Shown here piece by piece: positions 34,605 to 44,882 of a DNA stretch of 64,000 bases. Where the stretch lies: contig NZ_CP034087.1 in the NCBI RefSeq assembly GCF_003855495.1, forward strand, positions 248,001-312,000, written 5' to 3'. Within the stretch, counting starts at the first letter, position 1. Each line of letters starts with the position of its first letter. The stretch is from Methylocystis rosea (GTDB lineage: Bacteria; Pseudomonadota; Alphaproteobacteria; Rhizobiales; Beijerinckiaceae). The notes under the pieces are model-generated. The model was not told where the DNA came from, did no database searches, and saw only the letters and a program-made list of their open reading frames with translations. The translations under genes and the position numbers were made by a program.

Positions 34605-36368
34605 ATGGAGGATCACGATCAATCGGCGGGCCCGGGGGCGTTCCTTGCACAGGCCGCTGAAGAAAAGACGGGTCTCCCCAGCCGGCACACAACTGTTGGT
34701 CCGGCGCGCGCGCCACATCGTTCGTTTCTTTACGCCATGGGCCTGTCCGCACGGGAGATCGCCAATCCTTTTGTCGGCGTTGTCACGACTTGGAATGAAG
34801 CGGCTCCGTGCAATATCTCGCTGTCTCGCCAAGCGCAGGCAGTGAAGAAGGGCGTCGCTGCAGCCGGTGGCACGCCGCGCGAGTTCACGACGATCGCCGT
34901 GACCGACGGCATCGCCATGGGCCATGCCGGCATGAAGGCGTCACTTGTTAGCCGGGAGGTTATCGCGGACTCGGTTGAACTATCGGTCCGAGGTCATTGC
35001 TACGATGCGCTCGTTGGACTCGCTGGATGCGACAAGACCCTGCCTGGACTGATGATGGCCATGTTGCGGCTCAACGTCCCATCAGTGTTTCTCTATGGGG
35101 GGTCGATCCTTCCGGGGCGGTTTCGAGGGAGAGACGTCACGGTCCTTGATGTGTTTGAGGCCGTCGGCGCGCATGCGGCTGGCGCAATAACCGATGCGGA
35201 TCTCGCCGAGCTCGAAATGGTCGCCTGTCCATCTGCAGGCTCCTGTGGCGGTCAGTACACCGCCAACAGCATGGCCTATGTATCGGAAGCAATAGGCCTC
35301 GCGCTGCCCGGGTCCGCCAGCACGCCGGCCCCGTACGATTCCCGCGACCGCTTCGCGGACGCCGCCGGTCGCGCAGTAATGGCGCTCCTCGAGAAAAGCT
35401 TACGGCCTCGAGACATTGTTACGCGCAAGGCCCTCGAGAATGCGGCGGCGGTTGTCGCGGCGACCGGCGGGTCGACCAACGCCGCGCTGCATCTGCCGGC
35501 GATAGCAAATGAAGCCGGTATCCCTTTTGATATCTTCGATGTTGCGGCGGTGTTCCGGCGGACGCCGCTCATCGCCGACCTCAAGCCAGGCGGTCGCTAT
35601 CTCGCAAAGGACGTGCACGACGTCGGCGGCGTGCCGGTGGTGCTAAAATCCCTTCTGGACGGCGGCTTTCTGCATGGCGAGTGTTTGACCGTGAGCGGAC
35701 GAACTTTGGCCGACAACCTCGCGGAAATCGAAGTTCCTGAGAACCAGGACGTGGTTGTGCCTACAGAAAGGGCGATCTCACAAACCGGAGGACTCGTCGT
35801 GCTTGAGGGCAATCTCGCCCCGGAAGGCGCGATCGTAAAAGTGGCGGGACTGCGAACTTTAGTTTTCTCCGGGCCTGCGCGCGTCTTCGACACGGAGGAG
35901 GAAGCGTTTGAGGCCGTAATGCAAAAGCGCTACCGGTCGGGCGAAGTGCTCGTCATACGCTACGAGGGTCCGCGCGGCGGCCCTGGCATGCGCGAAATGC
36001 TCTCCACGACGTCGGCGATTTACGGTCAAGGATTGGGAGAGAAGGTCGCGTTGATTACAGACGGCCGCTTTTCGGGAGCTACCCGCGGCCTTTGCGTCGG
36101 CCATGTCGGACCGGAAGCCGCCGTCGGCGGACCTATCGCGCTCATAGAGGACGGCGATGTGATCGAAATCGACGCAAGGCGCGGCGCATTGTCAGTGAGG
36201 GTCGACGCCGAAACGATGGGGGCGCGCCGTGACCGCTGGCGGCCGCGCGAAAACGCGTTCCAGTCCGGGGCGCTGTGGCGGTACGCGCGGACGGTTGGGC
36301 CGGCCGGGAAGGGCGCTGTTACACACCCGGGAGCGGGAGCAGAAAGCCACGTCTATGCCGATATTTGA
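34605..36368 (+). CDS. ilvD: Dihydroxy-acid dehydratase
   Basis: A 587-residue IlvD/Edd-family [Fe-S] dehydratase for the third step of valine/isoleucine synthesis. Cluster Cys residues are seen in [26 protein letters not shown] and [16 protein letters not shown]. The C-terminal region has [16 protein letters not shown] and [11 protein letters not shown]. The start at 34605 (MEDHDQS) gives normal length; upstream in-frame codons are not convincing. Its closest group within IlvD/Edd (for example sugar-acid dehydratases) cannot be excluded by eye. A piece of a related gene is fused to the fhcD remnant at 43.8 kb. Confidence 0.88.
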   Translation: MEDHDQSAGPGAFLAQAAEEKTGLPSRHTTVGPARAPHRSFLYAMGLSAREIANPFVGVVTTWNEAAPCNISLSRQAQAVKKGVAAAGGTPREFTTIAVTDGIAMGHAGMKASLVSREVIADSVELSVRGHCYDALVGLAGCDKTLPGLMMAMLRLNVPSVFLYGGSILPGRFRGRDVTVLDVFEAVGAHAAGAITDADLAELEMVACPSAGSCGGQYTANSMAYVSEAIGLALPGSASTPAPYDSRDRFADAAGRAVMALLEKSLRPRDIVTRKALENAAAVVAATGGSTNAALHLPAIANEAGIPFDIFDVAAVFRRTPLIADLKPGGRYLAKDVHDVGGVPVVLKSLLDGGFLHGECLTVSGRTLADNLAEIEVPENQDVVVPTERAISQTGGLVVLEGNLAPEGAIVKVAGLRTLVFSGPARVFDTEEEAFEAVMQKRYRSGEVLVIRYEGPRGGPGMREMLSTTSAIYGQGLGEKVALITDGRFSGATRGLCVGHVGPEAAVGGPIALIEDGDVIEIDARRGALSVRVDAETMGARRDRWRPRENAFQSGALWRYARTVGPAGKGAVTHPGAGAESHVYADI

Positions 36369-36406
36369 GAATCGGTCCAGCCTGAGCCCGGGCGATGATG
36401 GTCGCC

Positions 36407-36590
36407 ATGTTCATCACGTCCACCGGCACAGGGATCGGAAAGACGTATCAGACCGCATTTTCGACCAGATATTTCCGGGCCAAGGACGAGACGTCGAGGC
36501 CTACAAGCCGGTCATTGGCGATTTCGATTCTGCTTTTCCCGAAGAAAGTGACACAGGAATTTTGCTTTCCACGATGGGTCGTCCTGTGCG
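36407..36590 (+). pseudogene. bioD N-terminal remnant, frameshifted
   Basis: MFITSTGTGIGKTYQT (a P-loop like that of dethiobiotin synthetase) and RYFRAKDE are in one frame. VEAYKPVIGDFDSAFPEESD and TGILLSTMGRP follow in another, in the order expected for BioD. The rest of the gene is missing. A complete, more divergent bioD lies at 49.5-50.1 kb. The stretch from 36591 to 36852 holds nothing I can support. Confidence 0.65.
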
Positions 36591-36852
36591 TGGCGGCTAT
36601 CAGGCAGTTTGTGCGAAGAGCCGAGGTCATTGCCTTGCCTTATCAGGAGAACCTAACCGCGACACTCCCCGCCGTTCGGGACGTGGCGAAACTACTATGA
36701 TCGATCGGACTCGCAGGGAGGATCGCGGCAGTGACTCCAATGCTAATGGGCCGGCAAGTACATGATCGGGCCATCCAGATACGAATTGCTTGGGGCTACT
36801 CAAGTGACCGCGATGGCGGGTGGCCTTCGGTCGTTAAACATGGTCAACTGTC

Positions 36853-37956
36853 ATGTCTGGTTTTAGCGACCCGGTGACGATTAATACCCCCACGCCTGGC
36901 GCGGCGACCGGATTGGTCATCCGGCAGCCGGACGATTGGCACGTACACCTGCGTGACGGCGCCATGCTGGGGACGGTGGTCAACGAAACAGCCCGGCAGT
37001 TTGCGAGGGCTATCGTTATGCCAAACCTCATTCCGCCGGTCACGACGGTTGCCAGAGCAGTGGCGTACCGTTCGCGCATTCGGGCGGCGCTCGCGCCGGG
37101 CTTCGCGTTCACCCCGCTCATGACCGTGTACCTCACGGACACTATTGATCCAGGCGAAATTGAGCAGGGCTTCAAATCGGGCGTCTTCACGGCGGCCAAG
37201 CTGTATCCGGCGCACGCGACCACCAATGCCGCGCAAGGCGTGGCCGATATCGAGCGCATCTATCCTGTCCTCGAGTTGATGCAGCGACTTGGGATGCCGT
37301 TGCTGCTGCACGGCGAGGTCGCCGACCACCGCGTCGACGTCTTCGATCGTGAGGCTGTATTCATCGAGCGCGTTCTCGCGAAACTTCTCGCGGCGTTCCC
37401 GGCGCTCAGAGTTGTGTTGGAGCACATAACGACCGAGGAGGCGGTAGCGTTCGTCGAGACCGCCGGACCGAACCTCGGCGCGACGATCACGCCGCATCAC
37501 CTGGTCATCAATCGAAACGCGATGTTCGAAGGCGGTATCCGCCCGCACCTGTATTGTCTTCCCGTCGCCAAGCGGGAACGGCATCGACTGGCGTTGCGCC
37601 GCGCGGCGACCTCGGGTAATCCTAAGTTCTTTCTGGGGACAGACTCAGCGCCGCACGCGGTCGGCGAGAAGGAATCCGACTGCGGATGCGCTGGCATTTT
37701 CAACGCTCCCGTGGCGCTGGAAACTTACGCGGCGGTTTTCGACGAGGAAGGCGCGCTGGAGAAACTGGAAGCCTTCGCCGCCGAACATGGCCCCCGCTTC
37801 TACGGTCTTTCTCTCAATACGGGCTCCATCGTCCTCGAACGGACACCGCGAAGAGTGTCTTCAACCATGGTTGTCGCCAACACTCGCATCATACCGTTTC
37901 AGGCGAACGCTACCCTCGCCTGGACGTTTCGCGGACGATCGAGCGGCGCTTACTAG
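36853..37956 (+). CDS. pyrC: Dihydroorotase (class II)
   Basis: A 367-residue PyrC-type dihydroorotase of pyrimidine synthesis. The binuclear zinc site is readable: HxH in DDWHVHLRDG, the carboxylated Lys in FTAAKLYPAHATTN, His in LLLHGEVA and in VVLEHITTEEA, and Asp in FFLGTDSAPHAVGEKE. The C-terminus (RFYGLSLNTGSIVLERTPRRV...FQANATLAWTF) is complete. It stands between ilvD/bioD debris and a zinc-ribbon protein, 1 nt from the next gene, so those two are probably co-transcribed. It is likely an extra copy in an accessory region. Confidence 0.93.
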   Translation: MSGFSDPVTINTPTPGAATGLVIRQPDDWHVHLRDGAMLGTVVNETARQFARAIVMPNLIPPVTTVARAVAYRSRIRAALAPGFAFTPLMTVYLTDTIDPGEIEQGFKSGVFTAAKLYPAHATTNAAQGVADIERIYPVLELMQRLGMPLLLHGEVADHRVDVFDREAVFIERVLAKLLAAFPALRVVLEHITTEEAVAFVETAGPNLGATITPHHLVINRNAMFEGGIRPHLYCLPVAKRERHRLALRRAATSGNPKFFLGTDSAPHAVGEKESDCGCAGIFNAPVALETYAAVFDEEGALEKLEAFAAEHGPRFYGLSLNTGSIVLERTPRRVSSTMVVANTRIIPFQANATLAWTFRGRSSGAY

Positions 37957-37957
37957 C

Positions 37958-38821
37958 ATGGCCCAAGCGCGCCATCCTTACGCCGGTCGAACGGCCGTTT
38001 TCGCCACCATGCACCGCAAGGAAGAGGTCGTAGCGCCCGCGTTGATGTCGACGCCCGGCTTAATCGTCACTTCAACGCCTGGACTCGATACCGATCAACT
38101 TGGCACGTTCTCTGGAGAGATTCCGCGCGATGGAACGATGCTCGACGTAGCCATGCGCAAAGCGCGTCTGGGCATGAGCGCCGCAGGTGTGCCGCTTGGG
38201 CTTGCGAGTGAAGGCTCATTTGGTCCGCATCCCGTCATTCCGTATATTCCTGCGGGCATGGAGCTCCTGGTCTTTGTAGATGACGAGAGGGGAATTGTTG
38301 TCACCGAAAGCTTAATCGCGGAGAAGACGAATTATGATCATCTGGTCATTTTGCCCGGCGAAGCATCCGACGAGTTTCTGCAAAGGATCGGTTTTCCAAC
38401 CCATGGGTTGATCGTCCGGCCGAACGAAGGTGAGGTGGCGTCTGCTCTCGCCAAGGGCATTGTCGACCCCGACAGCTTAAGGCGCGCCATTGAAGCGGCC
38501 GCTGCTGTATCGTCGGATGGCCGGGCGCGCATGGAGACAGACATGCGCGCCCACTTCAACCCGACGCGGATGAGGAGTCTTGCCATATTGGCCGAACGCC
38601 TCGCGCAGCGCTTGGCGCGGCAATGCCCGGCCTGCGGCGCGCCGGGTTTTGGTCGGACCGGATCTCTCACCGGCTTGCTCTGCGAAGCCTGCGGCACGCC
38701 CACTGAGTTGGTCGTTGCCGAGATATTAGGGTGTCCCGCATGCGATTATACGGAAGAGCGCCTTCGAGGAGATGGATTGCAGCGCGCGCCGGCTCAGCAC
38801 TGCCCTTTGTGCAACCCATGA
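37958..38821 (+). CDS. DUF6671-like protein with C-terminal zinc ribbons
   Basis: A 287-residue protein. Residues 1-200 form a conserved-looking domain (GRTAVFATMHRKEEVVAPAL..., TSTPGLDTDQLGTFSGEIPR, ...GLASEGSFGPHPVIPYIPAG), which I associate with DUF6671. The C-terminus has two CxxC pairs that could bind two zinc ions: CPACGAPGF...CEACGTP and CPACDYTEE...CPLCNP. It follows pyrC by one base. No catalytic function is established for the family as far as I know. Confidence 0.75.
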   Translation: MAQARHPYAGRTAVFATMHRKEEVVAPALMSTPGLIVTSTPGLDTDQLGTFSGEIPRDGTMLDVAMRKARLGMSAAGVPLGLASEGSFGPHPVIPYIPAGMELLVFVDDERGIVVTESLIAEKTNYDHLVILPGEASDEFLQRIGFPTHGLIVRPNEGEVASALAKGIVDPDSLRRAIEAAAAVSSDGRARMETDMRAHFNPTRMRSLAILAERLAQRLARQCPACGAPGFGRTGSLTGLLCEACGTPTELVVAEILGCPACDYTEERLRGDGLQRAPAQHCPLCNP

Positions 38822-39141
38822 TGCATTGTGAGGATACCCAGCTCCCGGACCTTCTGTTGACACTGACCCAGTGTCACTTTCCTCGCAGGAGTCTCCGTGA
38901 CGCGGAGAGCAAGCTTCGCCAGTGACGCGGTCACGCGCACCGTTTCAGCACGAGGATCTGTGGTCTTGCGGGATCGACTCTCTTGACGGACCATCTTCGA
39001 CCTCATGGCGTCGCACTGAAGCGTCTGCGCGCGCTGCATCCGCAGTAGATCGATCTTTCGCTTCACCGAATGGAGCATCTTCGCGAGATTGGGGCCGGTT
39101 ACGACCCTATGCGAGTTTTTTTGAAACAAATTCTTAGACAT
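38794..39141 (-). CDS. Hypothetical basic protein
   Basis: A 115-residue Lys/Arg-rich ORF (MSKNLFQKNSHRVVTGPNLAKMLHSVKRKIDLLRMQRAQT...). It overlaps the end of the zinc-ribbon gene by 28 nt on the other strand, and no good ribosome binding site is visible. The composition is unlike a GC-driven antisense frame, which is the reason to keep it. No family is recognised. The rest of the gap to 39393 holds only the pccB upstream region. Confidence 0.35.
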   Translation of the reverse strand: MSKNLFQKNSHRVVTGPNLAKMLHSVKRKIDLLRMQRAQTLQCDAMRSKMVRQESRSRKTTDPRAETVRVTASLAKLALRVTETPARKVTLGQCQQKVRELGILTMHHGLHKGQC

Positions 39142-39393
39142 TTTGAATTTTTGCAACGCTGGAAATCCGCCTAGATTGGCAAGGCCATGAAATCCTTTAC
39201 GCACTCGGACGCCAAAGTAATGGCTGGAATGAATCGCGTAAAGTTGAGGAGCGGACATCGCGACGAGGGATGGAGGCCAAATGAAGAGCATTTGCGATGG
39301 ATTTGCGCAACATATGCTGAATCTCAGGAGATTTCGGCGGTCGTAATCTTGTCGGTGCGGTCTTCGCTAGGAATTGCATGAGGACAATGGCTG

Positions 39394-40929
39394 GTGAAAC
39401 ATATTCTCGACGGGCTCGAACAGCGGCGCGCGTCCGCACGGCTGGGCGGCGGACATAAGCGCATCGAAGCGCAGCATGCTCGCGGCAAGCTCACCGCGCG
39501 AGAGAGAATCGAACTTCTGCTCGATCACGACTCGTTCGAAGAGTTCGACATGTTCGTCGCTCATCGCTGCACCGATTTCGGGATGGATCAGGGCGAGAAA
39601 ATCTCGGGCGACGGCGTCGTCACCGGCTGGGGGACCGTCAACGGCCGCGCCGTCTTCGTTTTCGCCAAGGACTTTACCGTCTTCGGCGGCTCTCTTTCGG
39701 AGACTCACGCGCAAAAGATCACCAAGCTGCAGGACATGGCGCTCAAAAATCGCGCCCCGATCATCGGCCTCTTCGACGCCGGCGGCGCGCGCATTCAGGA
39801 AGGCGTCGCGGCGCTCGGCGGCTATGGCGAAGTGTTCCAGCGAAATGTGCTTGCTTCCGGCGTCATTCCGCAAATCTCGGTGATCATGGGCCCCTGCGCC
39901 GGCGGCGACGTCTATTCGCCGGCGATGACGGACTTCATCTTCATGGTGCGCGACACGAGCTACATGTTCGTGACCGGACCGGACGTCGTGAAGACTGTGA
40001 CGAACGAGACGGTGACGGCGGAAGAACTCGGCGGCGCTTCGGTGCATACCACCAAGAGTTCGATCGCCGATCGCGCTTACGACAACGACGTCGAAGCGCT
40101 GCTGCAGATGCGGCGGCTGATCGATTTTCTCCCCTCATCGAATCAGGAGGAGCCGCCGGAGTGGACGGCGTTCGACGAGGTCGACCGCGTCGATGCTTCG
40201 CTCGATACGATTATCCCGGATAATCCAAACAAGCCGTATGACATCAAGGAACTCATCCATAAGGTCGTCGACGAGGCCGACTTCTTCGAGATCCAAGAAG
40301 CGCACGCCCGCAATATCGTGATCGGCTTTGGCCGAATCGAAGGGCGCACGGTCGGCTTCGTCGCTAATCAACCCCTCGTGCTCGCCGGCGTGCTCGACAT
40401 CGACGCCTCGAAGAAAGCGGCGCGTTTCGTGCGCTTCTGCGATTGCTTCAACATTCCGATCGTCACCTTTGTCGACGTTCCGGGTTTCCTGCCCGGCACG
40501 GCGCAGGAATACGGCGGCCTGATCAAGCACGGCGCGAAGCTGCTGTTTGCGTACGCCGAAGCGACGGTGCCGAAGGTGACCGTCATCACGCGCAAGGCGT
40601 TCGGCGGCGCCTATGCCGTCATGTCCTCGAAACATCTTCGCGGCGACGTCAATTACGCTTGGCCGTCGGCGCAGATCGCCGTGATGGGCGCAAAGGGGGC
40701 AGTCGAAATCATCTTCCGCGCCGACATCTGCGACGTAGATAAGATGGCCCGCCGTATCAGCGAGTATGAACAGCAATTTCTGTCGCCTTTTGCGGCGGCA
40801 GAAAGAGGTTACGTCGACGCCGTGGTTGCGCCGCGCGACACGCGAAAGCGAATCGCTCGCTCACTCGCCCTGCTCCGTGGAAAAGCTTTCGAAAAGCCGA
40901 GGAAGAAGCATGATAACATTCCATTATAG
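39394..40929 (+). CDS. pccB: Propionyl-CoA carboxylase beta (carboxyltransferase) subunit
   Basis: A 511-residue biotin-dependent carboxyltransferase. Characteristic segments: [33 protein letters not shown], the acyl-CoA oxyanion loops [18 protein letters not shown] and [15 protein letters not shown], and [16 protein letters not shown]. It starts with GTG at 39394. With crotonyl-CoA carboxylase/reductase at 48 kb it belongs to the ethylmalonyl-CoA pathway, which regenerates glyoxylate in serine-cycle methylotrophs. The biotin carboxylase alpha subunit (pccA) is not in the window. Confidence 0.95.
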   Translation: MKHILDGLEQRRASARLGGGHKRIEAQHARGKLTARERIELLLDHDSFEEFDMFVAHRCTDFGMDQGEKISGDGVVTGWGTVNGRAVFVFAKDFTVFGGSLSETHAQKITKLQDMALKNRAPIIGLFDAGGARIQEGVAALGGYGEVFQRNVLASGVIPQISVIMGPCAGGDVYSPAMTDFIFMVRDTSYMFVTGPDVVKTVTNETVTAEELGGASVHTTKSSIADRAYDNDVEALLQMRRLIDFLPSSNQEEPPEWTAFDEVDRVDASLDTIIPDNPNKPYDIKELIHKVVDEADFFEIQEAHARNIVIGFGRIEGRTVGFVANQPLVLAGVLDIDASKKAARFVRFCDCFNIPIVTFVDVPGFLPGTAQEYGGLIKHGAKLLFAYAEATVPKVTVITRKAFGGAYAVMSSKHLRGDVNYAWPSAQIAVMGAKGAVEIIFRADICDVDKMARRISEYEQQFLSPFAAAERGYVDAVVAPRDTRKRIARSLALLRGKAFEKPRKKHDNIPL

Positions 40930-41559
40930 CATCTGTTTTGGCTTGAATATATTCAGTTATTTGCTCTGACGCTACAAAACCGCGATCAAATTGCTCTCGC
41001 AACGTGAAGCTTCTCCGAACTTGAAGCGCACACCGCAGCTTATTGGTTCTTTCCTCCTAGTCGGCCGTGAAGACGCCAAGCGCGCGGCGCGGGCAAGATT
41101 TTCTGGCCCGGCTGGTAACGCCGATTGCGGTAAGGCGCGCAAAAGCGGCGCGCCAACTTCGTAATATTTGGTAGTGCGCTCTTCCGCCGTCTCCGGCTCG
41201 TTCGAACGGGGAAACCAAATAACTTGTCTGCGTTGCGATCGCGCGCGAACTCTCCGCCTTCGTTTGGCGATCGCGACGAATGACGCCGTCTTCGCCGTCG
41301 CCTGACGGCTTGGCCCGCAAAGGGCATGGCGGAGCCACGCACGCGAGCATGAACATCTACGCCTGGCGGAGACGGTGGCACGGTATTGTAACCCTGGCTG
41401 TGATTGTGTGGCCGGCAAAAATCGACGCCCGGCTTGTGACAGAGCCAGGCCCGAGACCAATACGCGGTCTTGCGCGAACCGCGCATCAGAGTCCGATCAG
41501 TCGGCGTCTCGAAGCTCCTGCCTCCGGTTATGTGTAGCCACATGGCCGCCGCGTTGAAA
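40930..41559. other. Gene-poor stretch without supportable coding sequence
   Basis: Long open frames on the minus strand (to about 41597) show Arg/Pro-rich composition typical of spurious frames in high-GC DNA. I see no domain, start signal or repeat here. It is followed by two recognisable fragments and is probably decayed DNA. Confidence 0.5.
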
Positions 41560-41709
41560 AAGGACATGAGAAAACCACGCCGAGCCCGCCGCTTCAACCA
41601 TTCTCAAGGCGTCGTCGAGCGAAGGAAGGGCGGTCACTTCGGCGGAGATTCCATCCTGCGCGAGACGAACGGCCATCGCCCGCAAGGTGGGCGGCTCGCC
41701 GTGAACCAA
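41560..41709 (-). pseudogene. Fragment, possibly C-terminus of an RNA-processing metallo-beta-lactamase
   Basis: About 50 residues read EFLVHGEPPTLRAMAVRLAQ and PSLDDALRMVEAAG. The VHGE motif with the following helix is reminiscent of the C-terminal end of beta-CASP metallo-beta-lactamase proteins. The identification is weak. It directly follows the PEP synthase fragment on the same strand in a different frame. Confidence 0.3.
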
Positions 41710-41739
41710 AAACTCGTTATGCGCGCCGCCGCAGCGGCA

Positions 41740-41858
41740 GCCACACAGCGCTTCATCGCGATGAAACTGTCGGGCGTCACGGAAAGCGATTCGATCCCGT
41801 ACTCAACGAGGAACTCCGCGAATTCCGGGCCGGTGCCTGCGGAAAACGAGTTCGTCAT
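41740..41858 (-). pseudogene. C-terminal fragment of phosphoenolpyruvate synthase
   Basis: About 40 residues read GPEFAEFLVEYGIESLSVTP followed by DSF, matching the C-terminal end of PpsA/PEP-utilising enzymes (PEFAEFLVExGIDSxSxxPD). The rest of the gene is missing; the upstream side is cut at the fhcA copy 2 block. Confidence 0.55.
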
Positions 41859-41870
41859 TATGAAATAGAT

Positions 41871-41919
41871 TATTCGATAAAGAGCAATTTAAATAATGTT
41901 TGCGCGCGTCTAGCATAGG
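41871..41919 (+). promoter_or_regulatory. Conserved upstream block of fhcA copy 2
   Basis: It begins TATTCGATAAAGAG, contains the GCGCGC core and ends CATAGG, matching the block at 29207-29258 in front of copy 1 with about a dozen differences over 50 nt. The sequence between the block and fhcA differs more between copies, so the block itself is under constraint or marks the duplication edge. Confidence 0.6.
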
Positions 41920-42016
41920 CAAATAATTGTTACGTCGAGGGAGATTTATCTCTTCTTCCGAGTCGGGCAGCGATATCGAACGACGTCAGCCCGGCGTCAC
42001 CCATGACGCGGGGCTG

Positions 42017-42136
42017 ATGAGTCAGGAAACCGGCGGCATGACGCTCCGCAGAGCAAGCGCGCCGACCGACGCGCCGAGCGTCGCGCTGGCGATCGGCGCC
42101 ATCATGGCGGAAGTTTCGGAGGGCGCATGGCGCTGA
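42017..42136 (+). pseudogene. Short ORF, probable C-terminal tail of fhcB (copy 2)
   Basis: The frame ends [19 protein letters not shown] and its stop overlaps the fhcA start exactly as in copy 1. An ATG at 42017 or a TTG at 41927 could start it. The likely origin is the 3' end of fhcB. Confidence 0.4.
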
Positions 42137-43764
42137 CAGTTTTGCGCGGCGGCCATATCGTCGATCCGGCGACGGGTCAGGACGCGATCGGCGACGTCTG
42201 GTTTGAGGATGGCCGTATCGTCGAACGCCCCGAGGGCCGCAGCGCGGACGAGGAGATCGACGTCTCGGGCCATATCGTCATGGCCGGCGCGATCGACATT
42301 CATTCCCATATCGCTGGCGGCAATGTGAACACGGCGCGGCTGCTGCTGCCGGAGCTGCATCGCGCGATTCGGGCGCGGCTGGCCGATACGCCGCTGTCGA
42401 CCGCCAAATGGTCGAGTTACGAGACGGGTCGTCTCTATGCGCAGATGGGCTTCACCACCGTCGTCGAGCCGGCGATGGCGCCGCATCACGCCTTGCAGAC
42501 GCATCTGGAATTCAACGACGCGCCGATCATCGACAAGGGCGCGCTCACCGTGCTCGGCAACGACGACTTTTTGCTCGGCATGCTGCGCGACGGCGAGAAG
42601 GACGGCGCGATCAATGATTATGTCGCGCAGACCGTGGAAAACACCCGGTCGCTCGGCTTAAAGTGCATCAACCCTGGCGGCGTCGAAGCCTTCAAGGAGA
42701 ATATGCGCGCCTTCGGGCTTGACGACGTGGTGCCTTTTTATGGGTTGACGTCGCGCCAGATTTTCCAGGCGCTGCAGAAGGCGACGCAGGCGGTGGGCAT
42801 CGCCCATCCGCTGCATCTGCACATGAATAATCTCGGCCTCGCGGGCAATATCGACACGGCGCTCGCAACGATCGACGCGGCGCAAGGATTGCCGCTCCAT
42901 CTCGCCCATGTGCAGTTCTACGCCTATGGCAAGGAGGGCAAGAACGGCTTCTCGTCGGCCGGCGCGCTTTTCGCCGAGAAGATCAACGCCAATAAGAATG
43001 TGAGCGTCGACGTCGGCCAGGTGATGTTTTCGGACACGGTGACGATCTCGTCCGACGTTCTGAAACAGTTCAACAGCCTGCCGGGCGCCCTTCCAAAGAA
43101 GGGCGCGATCTTCGACGGCGACGCCAATGGCGGCGGCATCGTTCCCTACGCCTACAAGATCTCGAACTACTACAACGCCATTCAATGGGCGGCGGGCTTG
43201 GAGCTCTTCCTGCTGATTGAGAATCCCGAGCAGGTGTTCTTCACCACCGACCATCCGAACGGCGGTCCGTTCACGACCTATCCGGAGCTGTTCGCGCTGC
43301 TGATGAGCGCCGACCTTCGCGCGCAATATCTCTCGCGCCTGCCGGCCGACGTTTTGGAGCACACCACGCTGCCGTCGATCTCGCGCGAGTATACGCTTTA
43401 CGAGATCGCGCAGATGAGCCGCTCCGGCGCGGCGAAACTGTTCGGCTTTGAAGACCGCGGCCGGCTCGGCGCCGGCGCCGTCGCCGACATCGCGGTTTAT
43501 AAGCCCGGACGCGACGTCGCCGGCATGTTCCGCCGCGCATCTTATGTGTTCAAGGACGGCAATCTCGTCGTGCGCGATGGCCAAGTCTCGCATTACACGC
43601 GCGGCAAGACGCTGCATATTCGCCCGCGCTACGATCGGCAGATTACCAAGCGCCTCGATTCCTACTACGACGACCTTTACGGCCTGCCGCGCAGCATCTT
43701 CGACGTGCCCGACGCGGCGCTGCCGCACGCGGACGCCTTTGCGGAGGTTCCATGCCGGATATAA
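42127..43764 (+). CDS. fhcA: Formylmethanofuran dehydrogenase subunit A, copy 2
   Basis: 545 residues, the same length as copy 1 and differing at only a few dozen positions by eye, mostly near the N-terminus (residues 24-37) and C-terminus. All metal-binding motifs ([39 protein letters not shown]) are kept. Many synonymous differences show that the copies have been separate for some time or come from related strains. It keeps the 13-nt overlap with the following fhcD start, but that fhcD is truncated after about 25 codons. No fhcC is present. It could supply FhcA to a complex encoded elsewhere. Confidence 0.95.
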   Translation: MALTVLRGGHIVDPATGQDAIGDVWFEDGRIVERPEGRSADEEIDVSGHIVMAGAIDIHSHIAGGNVNTARLLLPELHRAIRARLADTPLSTAKWSSYETGRLYAQMGFTTVVEPAMAPHHALQTHLEFNDAPIIDKGALTVLGNDDFLLGMLRDGEKDGAINDYVAQTVENTRSLGLKCINPGGVEAFKENMRAFGLDDVVPFYGLTSRQIFQALQKATQAVGIAHPLHLHMNNLGLAGNIDTALATIDAAQGLPLHLAHVQFYAYGKEGKNGFSSAGALFAEKINANKNVSVDVGQVMFSDTVTISSDVLKQFNSLPGALPKKGAIFDGDANGGGIVPYAYKISNYYNAIQWAAGLELFLLIENPEQVFFTTDHPNGGPFTTYPELFALLMSADLRAQYLSRLPADVLEHTTLPSISREYTLYEIAQMSRSGAAKLFGFEDRGRLGAGAVADIAVYKPGRDVAGMFRRASYVFKDGNLVVRDGQVSHYTRGKTLHIRPRYDRQITKRLDSYYDDLYGLPRSIFDVPDAALPHADAFAEVPCRI

Positions 43765-43952
43765 TTCGCAACGGCGTGACGATAGACGACAATTTCGCCG
43801 AAGCCTTCCCGATGAGCGGGACGGGCATGCGCGTGATGCTATCGACGACGGCGGCACTCGCGGGACAGGGGCGTGGAGACAAGGATGCGCTTGTAATCGA
43901 CGGGCGCTTTTCGGGCGCCACACGGGAGTGCCCGATAGGACCTCAGAAGTGA
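43752..43952 (+). pseudogene. Chimeric ORF: fhcD N-terminus fused to an ilvD/edd fragment
   Basis: Residues 1-24 ([20 protein letters not shown]...) are the start of formyltransferase FhcD. From about 43827 the frame continues [18 protein letters not shown] and [12 protein letters not shown], which matches the C-terminal region of IlvD-type dehydratases ([16 protein letters not shown]...[11 protein letters not shown] in the ilvD at 34.6 kb). It ends at a stop at 43952. Neither half can function. Confidence 0.8.
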
Positions 43953-43972
43953 ATGAAGAGGAGGCTGCTCCG

Positions 43973-44545
43973 ATGGGACAGTTCGACAAGTGCCTTCTGC
44001 TCTTGGTTCGATCTGACAATGATATTCCCCGCGCTTGCAAGGAAGCTGGAGAGTTTCTAGCATTTCGAGACGCGCGATTCCCGACAATTCATGAGGAGCA
44101 CGACGAGGAATTTGTCGGAATCTGGGTCGACCCCTTGGTGGTCGATTCACCCCCGGAGCTGTTAGGCCGCACCTCGGCATATGGCCATCGTGCATTCCGG
44201 AACCGCGGGTCCTTTGGTTCGAGCGGAATATGGCTCTTGTGTTGGTTAGATGCTGCACATGGAAGCACTTCAGCGGATCTCGGAGCTTTACGTGAATCGT
44301 TGGTGTTAGCCTTGGTTGAACAGCAGACACTTCACGAATATCATACTACTCCGCAGTTCGCTCCAATCTTTAATGCGGCAGATGAGTTGTCGCATATTTG
44401 TTTTCAGACCGAGCGGCTACGCATATTGTTTCCAGAAGTAATTGGCGGGCCCCTCACATGGAACAGAACGACTGGATCCCTACGGCGTGTGGATGATTCG
44501 AGCACGCAGAGCCCAGCAGCGAAGGTGACGATTGATCTGAATTAA
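43973..44545 (+). CDS. Hypothetical protein
   Basis: A 190-residue soluble protein. The ATG at 43973 follows AGAGGAGG, a strong ribosome binding site. No signal peptide or membrane segment is present. It contains EEHDEEFVGIWVDPLVV and several Trp/His residues and looks like a real gene by codon use, with lower GC than its neighbours (many TTG, GAA and CAT codons), which suggests separate acquisition. No family is recognised. Confidence 0.6.
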   Translation: MGQFDKCLLLLVRSDNDIPRACKEAGEFLAFRDARFPTIHEEHDEEFVGIWVDPLVVDSPPELLGRTSAYGHRAFRNRGSFGSSGIWLLCWLDAAHGSTSADLGALRESLVLALVEQQTLHEYHTTPQFAPIFNAADELSHICFQTERLRILFPEVIGGPLTWNRTTGSLRRVDDSSTQSPAAKVTIDLN

Positions 44546-44618
44546 ACTTTATGAATCGATCACGTTTCCTGCGGTCAGACGAGTCCGCCTAATCAAGCGC
44601 CATCGATAGGAGCTCCGA

Positions 44619-44882
44619 ATGAGAATAAGAGAAATGTCGGCGGCGGCGGTCGCGCTTGCCGGACTCTTCCTCCCGCTGGAGCCCGCGGCGGCGCGCGACA
44701 ACTTTGAATTTAGAAATCCGCGCGCTCATTCCGGCGCTGATGGAATCAAGAGCCATCGCCACAATGGCGCCTGGATCGATAACGACCGCGGACATTGGGG
44801 CGCAGACCGCGGCCGGCGCTGGGGCCATGGTCACGATCACTTCAGCCCCCGGGGACATGGCGGCCATCATTGGGGCTGGTGA
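44619..44882 (+). CDS. Small secreted His-rich protein
   Basis: An 87-residue protein. The ATG at 44619 has AGGAG upstream; residues 1-25 form a signal peptide (ending EPAAA). The mature part is hydrophilic and rich in His, Gly, Trp and Arg (SHRHNGAWIDNDRGHWG, HGHDHFSPRGHGGHHWGW). A role in binding divalent metal in the periplasm is possible, as for the Gly/His-rich protein at 12.2 kb. Function unknown. Confidence 0.6.
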   Translation: MRIREMSAAAVALAGLFLPLEPAAARDNFEFRNPRAHSGADGIKSHRHNGAWIDNDRGHWGADRGRRWGHGHDHFSPRGHGGHHWGW

